This document shows, piece by piece, positions 15,146 through 22,550 of a stretch of DNA of 24,081 nucleotides (positions are counted from its first letter, which is position 1; every line of letters starts with the position of its first letter). The stretch covers positions 1 through 24,081 of IMG/VR virus record IMGVR_UViG_3300031746_000169; one strand, written 5' to 3'. A program made the position numbers and the translations under genes. This DNA comes from a virus. The notes beneath the pieces were generated by a model. The model saw nothing but the letters and a program-made list of their open reading frames with translations. It did not search any database and was not told where the DNA came from.

Positions 15146-15760
15146 ATGGAAGAGACGGTAGGGGATCAGCTAATATCCGAAGATTTGAAAAGATTCTCCG
15201 CTGATATACTTGAATGGAAGCAAAAATATTCCAATATCTATTATCTTAAGTTTGGAAGTCATGAATACATATTTAGACTATTGACTAAGGGGGAATATCT
15301 CGCCCTATATTTCATTCAGTTCCATATAAGTAGCGAGGCGGAGGATATTTTGCTAGATAGGTGTCTTCTGTACCCAACTATAAATCGAGAACAACGAGAT
15401 AATTTATTAGCCGGAGAGGTAATGACCCTTATAGATAAAATATTACTTTTATCCGGATTTTCTACTATTGATAATATTAAGACTGATCTTGATTCTGAAA
15501 GAGAAAAAATAAGATTGTTAGATAATCAGATAATTTTAATTATATGTAAGGCATTTCCTCATATTACCCCAACTGATATAGACAATTTCGATTATCCAAC
15601 CATATTACATTATGTATCTCTGGCGGAAGAACTAATAGGAACCAAGCTGGAGATCTCCAAGGTAGATACCAATAAAAATACAATAGACTTTGAAAAAGAC
15701 AATAGGGAGCAGGGATTTATTCAATCTGCATTTCCTAGGAATCCCAATGTCAAAAAATAG
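15146..15760 (+). CDS. Tail assembly chaperone 2 (longer paralog)
   Basis: The ATG lies two bases after the previous TAA (TAAAAATG) and has no ribosome binding site, so it is probably translated by reinitiation. Residues ~18-110 parallel the previous protein: ADILEWKQKYSNIYYLKFGS, HEYIFRLLTKGEYLAL, CLLYPTIN, AGEVMTLIDKILLLSGFS. The remaining ~95 residues form an extra helical domain with LDNQIILIICKAFPHITPTD and a charged tail. The pair resembles the short/long chaperone sets of other long-tailed phages, where the long form recruits tube subunits to the tape measure. Here they are separate homologous genes rather than one gene with a frameshift extension. Confidence 0.62.
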   Translation: MEETVGDQLISEDLKRFSADILEWKQKYSNIYYLKFGSHEYIFRLLTKGEYLALYFIQFHISSEAEDILLDRCLLYPTINREQRDNLLAGEVMTLIDKILLLSGFSTIDNIKTDLDSEREKIRLLDNQIILIICKAFPHITPTDIDNFDYPTILHYVSLAEELIGTKLEISKVDTNKNTIDFEKDNREQGFIQSAFPRNPNVKK

Positions 15761-15799
15761 AGGAGATGATGGGTATAACCCGTTGTCTCCTATTTTTTT
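15761..15799 (+). terminator. Rho-independent terminator between chaperones and giant genes
   Basis: AGGAGATGATGGGT (15761-15774) pairs with ACCCGTTGTCTCCT (15778-15791), 14 pairs including three G-T wobbles, around a 3-nt loop ATA. The run TTTTTTT (15793-15799) follows directly. It starts right after the TAG of the second chaperone, and the next gene's GGAG (15800-15803) abuts the T-run. No room remains for a promoter, so downstream genes rely on read-through or antitermination. Confidence 0.82.
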
Positions 15800-15808
15800 G
15801 GAGAAAAT

Positions 15809-18800
15809 ATGGCTTTAAGAGATAATTTATCAGATCCTTATGAAGATACTCGAAGCGAGGTAGAAAAACGATCCAATATAACAGGAGTTGTAGCTACTGT
15901 AGCTACCGTTGCTGCGCTTATTGCCGCAAGAAGGAAAGTTGGTTTAACTAGAGGATTTTCAAGGGATATTTTAAGAGCCGGAAGAGCGGAAGAATCGAGA
16001 CTAGAAAAATATATCACCGCTGATATGATCAGAACTGTCAGGAGCAATCGTTCAGCAAGAGAAATTATTTTAGATACAGTTGAAGAGGCCGGTCCGGGAT
16101 TAAAGAATTTTTGGCAAGATCTGATAAGACCGCTTCCTACCGGTAAAGAACAGTACGAGATAGCGATATCTTTTTTGGAAAAACAAGGTCATTATCCGTC
16201 ATCGAAATTTCCTATATGGGAAAATCTTGGAATAAGGGAACCTAATTTTTGGGAACAGATGTGGCGCGGTCCTTTTGTTGCACCCTTTAGGACGGGAACT
16301 ACCTTAGGAGTTGTGGGCAGAGAGGGTGTTCCTAAACTTGTAGGTGAACATGGTGCTTTACTTATAGATGATGCTCTTTATTTTTTGGAGCATCCCGAGG
16401 CTGTAAAACCTGGGTTTTTCCCCTCCAGTTTTGCAGTACCGGGAATACATGCGAATCTTACTGGAACTTGGCTTACTAATCTTGAAAAAGAACGAAGGGG
16501 GTTATCGGGAACTTTTATTGACCCTCGGAATACCGAAGAATATATAAGAAGAATAGAATTAGACGCAAGATCTGTTTATGAAGTTGAAAGAAGGGAATTT
16601 ATAAAAAAGGAATATCTGGCTAGATTTTTTCCCGGTGTAGGTGTTAAACCAGGAATGACATCGGAAGAACTTTACGCTTTAGCTCAAGAACGATGGACGT
16701 TTGCCAAGACTGAAGAAGGTATTAGCGCAGGAATTCAAGGAACAGAACGCAATCCAAGATGGCTTAATCCTTTTTCTGGTGCAGAGCAGCCACTTCCGAC
16801 ATTAAGTCAATTTATGACTCAAAGGGTTTCTCAGTATGCCGATATAGCCAGGGAGAACCTTACATTCAGAAGACTTCTGCTTGAGGAAGCAGCTAAAACA
16901 AGAAGAACTATATCTACTGAAGCCGCTAAAAGCGAATGGGCCCAAGCAAGATTTAAACTTTTTAAATTTGGTCAAAAAGTAGGGATTTCGGAGGCATACG
17001 CCTCTGCCCAGGGATTTCCCCAGGGTTTAGAGAGGAAGATCAGAGAAGGTGCTGAATGGAATTATAGACATCCAATATCCGGAGAAGTTTTACCGGTAAC
17101 ATCAAGAAGATATGTTAGGCAAGGGGCAACCCTAGGATCTAAATGGGAGTTCGGAGAGGGCCCGTGGTATCTTTCCGGAGCCGGAGATGATGCCAAAAGA
17201 TGGCTTCTGGGATTTTCTACTGGAACATTCCATAAAGTTGGGGAAAAGGCATTTGGAATTGGTATTACATCTAGGGGTAATGCGGCTACGGAATTTATCA
17301 GAGATTTTATCGGATCTAAATCTGGTTCATATTCCGATCTATGGATAAAACAAGTAGCCAAAACAACTAGAATTCTGGGTCTTGGAATAGCGGCTCTCTA
17401 TACCTATAATTTTATAAATTATCTTTCTCGTCAAGCGTTAGGTTGGGGGCCAACAGATGTAGCAGCTTCTGCCTATGTAAATGCGCTGGAAGCCAAACAG
17501 AGGATTCTGCAAGAGACTGGTATAGTCAATGCGGCTCGTGTGGCTGAAAGAGCCTTTCCTGGATTGATAAAAAGTCCCGCAGCTCGTGCTCTAGAATTTA
17601 TTTCTCCAATATTGCTAGCACCTTATTTAGGTAAAAAATTTGGACCCAAGGGATATATATCTGGATTAGCTCTTGGTATAGCAATAGGTCTTATAACATG
17701 GGGAGACATAACTCAAAGTCCCGAAGAATTACATAGAATATATACTGGTGAACAGGAGATACCCGTAAGAAAAGGAAGATTCTGGATTATGGGTAAAACT
17801 CCGTTTTTTGGTGGGAAGATATCCTACTGGAGGCAACACTGGTATCCGCTGTTAAAGAATAGATATAAGGTAAGAGGGGGAATATGGGATACAGAGACTG
17901 AGTATTGGGCACAGGGTTCTCCGTTCGCACCAATCTTAGCACCGCTCCTAACTGGAAGAATGTGGGATCCTTATTATTGGGAAGCAAAGAATTATACCAG
18001 AAGGCCCTATCCAGTCACTGGGGAGTTGTTCGAACCTACGATGCCCTTTGCTTGGCTCGGGAATCTCACCATAGGTAGACTGCTCAAACCTCCCGTTTAT
18101 ATGCATCGGGGGAATCTTGGTCAAGCCCAGGAAACTACCGAAGGTCGGGAAAGAAACGTCCCTGTTTATGGTGGAAGTGCCATGGGATATGCGGATATTC
18201 CTGGAATAAATGTTACTGGAGGACAAAGTCCGTACGGTCTTGGTTATCAACTTGGGGTGGGAGCATATACTCAAACCGAGCAAATGGGTCTCCTGGGATT
18301 CGGTATTAATACTTTATATGAAAAAATAACCGGCCAACGAGATTTTGTGGCTGCTCAATCGGTTCTCCAGACACCGAGAAGGGCTTTTGGTCTCGAAAGA
18401 GCCTATTGGGAAATGGACATTGGTGATCCAGGAGCGGGTCCGGATGAGGGTTTAACCGAATATTTTAGAAGGTTCTTACCACATCGTAGGACTACTGCGG
18501 AAGAATATAATCCGATCATGAATACTATGCCTGATTGGATGCCCGGGAGAGACTATTATATTAATTTTCGTCAAGGGGATCCGTATGTAAAAGTCCCCAT
18601 GGGAGAAGCAAGACTTCCGGGTCCAGGATACGAAGTTCTTCATAGGCTTCATTCTGGAATTTCCGGTGTATATGATGCTGTTGATAGATTTTTGATATTG
18701 GCTAGTGTGGCTCCTTATTCGGATGAATATAAATCATATCATCGTGTAGCCAAAGCTATGGCTCAGGGGGATCCATATTGGTCAGAAAAGGTAGAAAGAG

Positions 18801-19900
18801 CGGAAACTCAGAGGAATGCACTTAACCAGGAATATGAATTTCTGGATACCGGAACAGAGGAAGTTCCTCTTTTACTTAAGCCCGTAAGCAGTGTATATAG
18901 GCATTTATTAGCAGCAGTGACTAATTTCCCGAATCCTCTGGAACTGCTTCCTCATAAGATCTTGGTTGCGGGTGCTATTCCCGCGCATGTTAACAAATGG
19001 TTACCATATAAGACTCCGGAAAGTGCCTATAGGGATTTCAGATTATACGGTTCGGAATATGCTATGTGGGATCAGCCAATAGCTGGATTTATTAGCCCTT
19101 TTCTCGAAAAACTGAGAAGCGTATTTGATCCGGGATATGTTCCTCCCGCCGTTAAGAGGCGCAGGGAAATACAGGAATATTTCGATAAACTTAAATATGT
19201 GAAATATACTAATTTATCCCAAGTTGCAAGAGATCGGGGTAATATGGACCTGGCTAAAAAATTTGCCAGAGTATCCAGGAGCACTATGGCCATGGGTCCT
19301 TATAGTCCTGCGGTAGCTGTATTTAATATACCCAAAGAGGAGAGGGCTTTTTACCCTGAATTTGCCAAGGCAAAGGGAGAAAAACGGTCCAAGATCTTGA
19401 GTATGGTTCCTTCGTATATGCGTAATTATTATATGACCGCATGGAACCAACAAGACAGGGAGGGCGGCGTAGCCCCTTCATATGATATAGATTATCAAAA
19501 ATCTAGGGATTTAACGGATTATTTCAGACATCATCAATTGCCTCCTCCGGATTGGCTTGGTTGGCACCCGGATGTGAGTCTCGATCAAGTAAAATTAAGG
19601 GTTGTGAAGAATGAGGCGTTTGACATACATAAATTCAATCTTTGGGAGAACAATGAAAGACAACTGGCTCGCCAGCCGTTTACTCCTGTTATTGATAATA
19701 TAAATGCGCCTAGTAACGACCTCACTATGTTACAGAATTCGATGATTTCCAATATGGAGAGGTTTGGGTTAACTAATAATAAGGTATATGTTTCCAGAAC
19801 TCCGGCATCAGAAAACTCATATAGGCTTAGGATTAATATGAGGAGGGATAGAACAGAAGAACATGAAAGGGCCATGAGACAAAGTCTGGCCATGAGGTAA
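15809..19900 (+). CDS. Giant tail/internal virion protein in the tape-measure position (1363 aa)
   Basis: GGAG 5 nt before the ATG supports the start. The gene follows the chaperones, where a tape measure is expected, but it is not a long coiled coil. Residues 24-40 are a hydrophobic Ala/Val segment. Two more hydrophobic stretches lie at ~520-540 (ILGLGIAALYTYNFINYL) and ~594-634 (ISPILLAPYLG, SGLALGIAIGLITW). Residues ~650-760 are Trp/Tyr/Pro/Gly-rich (RKGRFWIMGKTPFFGG, RQHWYPLLKNRYK, RRPYPVTGELFEP). Residues ~897-945 hold NPIMNTMPDWMPGRDYYINF. The C-terminus is basic. I recall similar Trp/Pro-rich blocks in unnamed giant virion proteins of large phages, from memory only. Length at 1.5 A per residue of helix would fit a tail of up to ~200 nm. 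Tape measure and ejected internal protein are both possible. Confidence 0.6.
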   Translation: MALRDNLSDPYEDTRSEVEKRSNITGVVATVATVAALIAARRKVGLTRGFSRDILRAGRAEESRLEKYITADMIRTVRSNRSAREIILDTVEEAGPGLKNFWQDLIRPLPTGKEQYEIAISFLEKQGHYPSSKFPIWENLGIREPNFWEQMWRGPFVAPFRTGTTLGVVGREGVPKLVGEHGALLIDDALYFLEHPEAVKPGFFPSSFAVPGIHANLTGTWLTNLEKERRGLSGTFIDPRNTEEYIRRIELDARSVYEVERREFIKKEYLARFFPGVGVKPGMTSEELYALAQERWTFAKTEEGISAGIQGTERNPRWLNPFSGAEQPLPTLSQFMTQRVSQYADIARENLTFRRLLLEEAAKTRRTISTEAAKSEWAQARFKLFKFGQKVGISEAYASAQGFPQGLERKIREGAEWNYRHPISGEVLPVTSRRYVRQGATLGSKWEFGEGPWYLSGAGDDAKRWLLGFSTGTFHKVGEKAFGIGITSRGNAATEFIRDFIGSKSGSYSDLWIKQVAKTTRILGLGIAALYTYNFINYLSRQALGWGPTDVAASAYVNALEAKQRILQETGIVNAARVAERAFPGLIKSPAARALEFISPILLAPYLGKKFGPKGYISGLALGIAIGLITWGDITQSPEELHRIYTGEQEIPVRKGRFWIMGKTPFFGGKISYWRQHWYPLLKNRYKVRGGIWDTETEYWAQGSPFAPILAPLLTGRMWDPYYWEAKNYTRRPYPVTGELFEPTMPFAWLGNLTIGRLLKPPVYMHRGNLGQAQETTEGRERNVPVYGGSAMGYADIPGINVTGGQSPYGLGYQLGVGAYTQTEQMGLLGFGINTLYEKITGQRDFVAAQSVLQTPRRAFGLERAYWEMDIGDPGAGPDEGLTEYFRRFLPHRRTTAEEYNPIMNTMPDWMPGRDYYINFRQGDPYVKVPMGEARLPGPGYEVLHRLHSGISGVYDAVDRFLILASVAPYSDEYKSYHRVAKAMAQGDPYWSEKVERAETQRNALNQEYEFLDTGTEEVPLLLKPVSSVYRHLLAAVTNFPNPLELLPHKILVAGAIPAHVNKWLPYKTPESAYRDFRLYGSEYAMWDQPIAGFISPFLEKLRSVFDPGYVPPAVKRRREIQEYFDKLKYVKYTNLSQVARDRGNMDLAKKFARVSRSTMAMGPYSPAVAVFNIPKEERAFYPEFAKAKGEKRSKILSMVPSYMRNYYMTAWNQQDREGGVAPSYDIDYQKSRDLTDYFRHHQLPPPDWLGWHPDVSLDQVKLRVVKNEAFDIHKFNLWENNERQLARQPFTPVIDNINAPSNDLTMLQNSMISNMERFGLTNNKVYVSRTPASENSYRLRINMRRDRTEEHERAMRQSLAMR

Positions 19901-19901
19901 A

Positions 19902-22550
19902 ATGCCTAAGATCCCTAAAAAAATTATTAAACTCCCCAAAAATAAAATTACTATGGAGGAAATCCTTAGTAATCCTAGGTTATTACGAGCTGGAGCGTTA
20001 GCGGAGTTTTTGGAGAGAAATCCTAAAATATTGGAGAGTGGGATTGTAGGAGAATTTTTGAAACCAGCTCCCAAACTTATAGATAAGTATGCATTGGATA
20101 TGCAAAATGCGGCTGATTTAAAACTTAAAGCTTCTCGAAAACCTTCTCCGCACCCAGAACCTGGCTACAGTGGGAATCGTCCAGATTTCTTAAAGGATCT
20201 TACAGATTATGCGAATTTGAATCCAAATAAAACGATATTTCCAGCCTCATCAGAAACTAAAGGTACTGTATCTCAAAAATTTTTGGCTGATCTCGATAGG
20301 GCGCAGAAGCAATCACAGGAAGGGAAAACACGCAGTGAAAAGCTGGAACAGGAAAAACTCGAGGGGATAGCCGGGGATTTGGAAAAGTCTAAGTTTTATG
20401 GGGAACATGCTCCGGAGACATTAGCACTTGCCCGTGAAAGAACTCCGTTTTGGAGACAAGCCGATACTAGATATTTGAGAAGACAATTTATTATAGATAA
20501 ACTTCGTCTTACCGAAGAAGAAGCGGATATTCTTAAGAGTGGGAAAGGCATTAGTAGCAAACTCAGAGATCTGTTTGCGGGAAGAATGGCGGAATGGGAA
20601 GTAACAGGGCATTTACCTAAAGAATTATCGGGCATGCCTTCTACTAGGATCGTATCTTATGGAGACTATTTTCTGGAAAAGGATGCATGGCATGTTGCAA
20701 CATATCCTTCTACCAGGAAGAGTTTGTTTGTTCCTTTGGCGCAGCAACGGGGGGCTGTACAAGAAGCTTTTGTTCCTACTAGATATACACTTGCTGATAC
20801 GGGAAAATTACTTGATCCCGAAAAAATATCCAGGATTACGGTTGCTCCTCCGCTTGAAGAGACTGCTGCTTTGGAAGAATTTTTGGGTAAGTTCAAGACA
20901 AGAAAAGATATTGGGGAATATATCGAGGCTAAGATAAAGATAGAAGAGCCTTTGGCAAAGAGGGAGCGTGTGGGTTGGGTAGACCCCAACACTATTCGTC
21001 CTGTAGATTTATACGAGAATTTTATCGGTAAACCAGGGCAGAGAAAACCTTCTATTAAGATAGGCGATGAAAATGAGATTTTATCGCAGATACTTGAGGA
21101 GGTTGCAGAAGAACCCGTTCCAGCGAGACCTGATCCATGGAGTCTCACGGGAGAAGAAACCTCTGGAATATTGGAAGAATGGGGAGCTGTAAATCCTAGG
21201 GAACGTTCTATCGGTTATCGGGATAGGCCATATTCACATAGGAATTTATTAACCGATCTTAGATCTTTCAAGAGAAGGTATTTGAGGTACAAGAGTGTTA
21301 AGGGTGTTCCGGGAAAGGGTGGGGTAATAGAAAAGCTTGTTGGATATAAACCAGGGTTACTTGAGCTTTTTGAAAAAGCTAAGGCTGGGCTTCTGCGAGA
21401 AGCGAAGGGAAAGGTAGTAAATGTTAAGGGTTGGGATTTAGAAAGATTTGCAGAATATATAACTAATGTTCCGACTAATATGAGGGTATATTTAAGAAAG
21501 GGCGGCGGATTGCATGAAATTAATGTAGCCGCAGCGGAAGGTTTTAGCCAGATACCCGGATTGGCTAAAAATCTAGTACCGCCGGAAGCAGCAGCTGAAA
21601 AAGTATTTGAGGTATATTTTAAGGAAATAGAGGGTAAAAAAGGACTCTACGGGGCTTATACCGAAGCCGGAACTCTTGTTGGGAAACGCAAGGGGAGACC
21701 TACGTCCTTAAAGGCATATGGAAAAATATTTCCGTATAAAGGGGGATATCGGGTAGGTGTACTTCCTGCTGAAAATGCTTTTTATAAGGGGGAATCCGAT
21801 TATGCTTCAAAAGGGGAAGAGATACGCGATTTCTATGATGTTCCCCAAAAAGGCAGGTTAATAGTTGAACCCGAAATGCAGGTAGATTTAACAAGAATGT
21901 ACTTCCAGAGAGATTTAGCGGCCCGTAAACTTATGCGTAAATATCAGTGGAATAGCGCGATAGGGGCCTGGGAAGATCTGGAAAAGGGCGAAGTTGTAGA
22001 TGCGAAAATTGTTACGGAATTTAAGAATAAATTAGTAACAGAGTCTGCGGCAAGGCGAAAAGCAAGCGTAAAAGAAGCTTTTGCCAATATAAATAAAGCT
22101 AATTTGGGAAAAGCAGAAAAAGGTATAGAGGGTAAATTGGGAAGGGGAAAGAATATATTATTTGCTGCTTTGGGTCTTTCTGCCCTACTGGTGGCATCTA
22201 CCGCTTTTTCCAGCAAGAGGAGAATAATGTCCATGCAAGATATTCCTAGGCAAGATTATGGGTCCACAACTGATGATGAGAGAATGTTTCGAGGTAGACC
22301 CATGAATCAACGAAGGGCACTAATAACTCCGGAGTATTCCGGTCCAATGGGGTACAGGACTAATATAGATGTTGATACTACTGATAATGTAGGTGTTGAC
22401 CATAGAAATTTCTCGGATGTGATGAATAGACATGTTACTGGGACTCTTGGTACTTCCAGGGGGCAAGTTAATATGGAAATAAATGATAATTCAGATAGTT
22501 CGACCTCTTATCAATTGCAGAAGAGATACTCTAATATGTTGAGGGCATAA
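19902..22550 (+). CDS. Large virion protein with C-terminal hydrophobic segment (882 aa)
   Basis: The ATG is one base after the previous stop, with only a weak GAGG upstream, so translation is probably coupled. The N-terminus is very basic (MPKIPKKIIKLPKNK), followed by short Leu/Glu repeats (RLLRAGALAEFLERNPKILE). Residues ~110-135 and ~165-200 are charged helices. A central alpha/beta region includes KSGKGISSKLRDLFAGRMAE and later VNVKGWDLERFAEYITNVP. A single hydrophobic segment at ~752-771 (ILFAALGLSALLVASTAF) is flanked by Lys/Arg. The last ~100 residues are polar and end NSDSSTSYQLQKRYSNML. No catalytic motif is clear. Position after the 1363-aa protein and before baseplate genes suggests a tail-lumen or baseplate-hub component; function is not recognised. 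Confidence 0.6.
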   Translation: MPKIPKKIIKLPKNKITMEEILSNPRLLRAGALAEFLERNPKILESGIVGEFLKPAPKLIDKYALDMQNAADLKLKASRKPSPHPEPGYSGNRPDFLKDLTDYANLNPNKTIFPASSETKGTVSQKFLADLDRAQKQSQEGKTRSEKLEQEKLEGIAGDLEKSKFYGEHAPETLALARERTPFWRQADTRYLRRQFIIDKLRLTEEEADILKSGKGISSKLRDLFAGRMAEWEVTGHLPKELSGMPSTRIVSYGDYFLEKDAWHVATYPSTRKSLFVPLAQQRGAVQEAFVPTRYTLADTGKLLDPEKISRITVAPPLEETAALEEFLGKFKTRKDIGEYIEAKIKIEEPLAKRERVGWVDPNTIRPVDLYENFIGKPGQRKPSIKIGDENEILSQILEEVAEEPVPARPDPWSLTGEETSGILEEWGAVNPRERSIGYRDRPYSHRNLLTDLRSFKRRYLRYKSVKGVPGKGGVIEKLVGYKPGLLELFEKAKAGLLREAKGKVVNVKGWDLERFAEYITNVPTNMRVYLRKGGGLHEINVAAAEGFSQIPGLAKNLVPPEAAAEKVFEVYFKEIEGKKGLYGAYTEAGTLVGKRKGRPTSLKAYGKIFPYKGGYRVGVLPAENAFYKGESDYASKGEEIRDFYDVPQKGRLIVEPEMQVDLTRMYFQRDLAARKLMRKYQWNSAIGAWEDLEKGEVVDAKIVTEFKNKLVTESAARRKASVKEAFANINKANLGKAEKGIEGKLGRGKNILFAALGLSALLVASTAFSSKRRIMSMQDIPRQDYGSTTDDERMFRGRPMNQRRALITPEYSGPMGYRTNIDVDTTDNVGVDHRNFSDVMNRHVTGTLGTSRGQVNMEINDNSDSSTSYQLQKRYSNMLRA

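Noticed and set aside
15130-15150. Programmed -1 frameshift joining the two chaperones
   Set aside because: The usable overlap (after the frame-2 stop at 15134) is very short and has no X-XXY-YYZ heptamer; CTC TAA does not allow a standard slip.
20380-20760. Possible nuclease-like (PD-(D/E)XK) region in the 882-aa protein
   Set aside because: A central acidic/basic strand pattern is suggestive, but no E-x-K catalytic motif follows, so no enzyme call is justified.
20666-21148. 160-codon minus-strand frame opposite the 882-aa gene
   Set aside because: Ser/Gly-rich shadow of a well-supported + strand gene, without a ribosome binding site.
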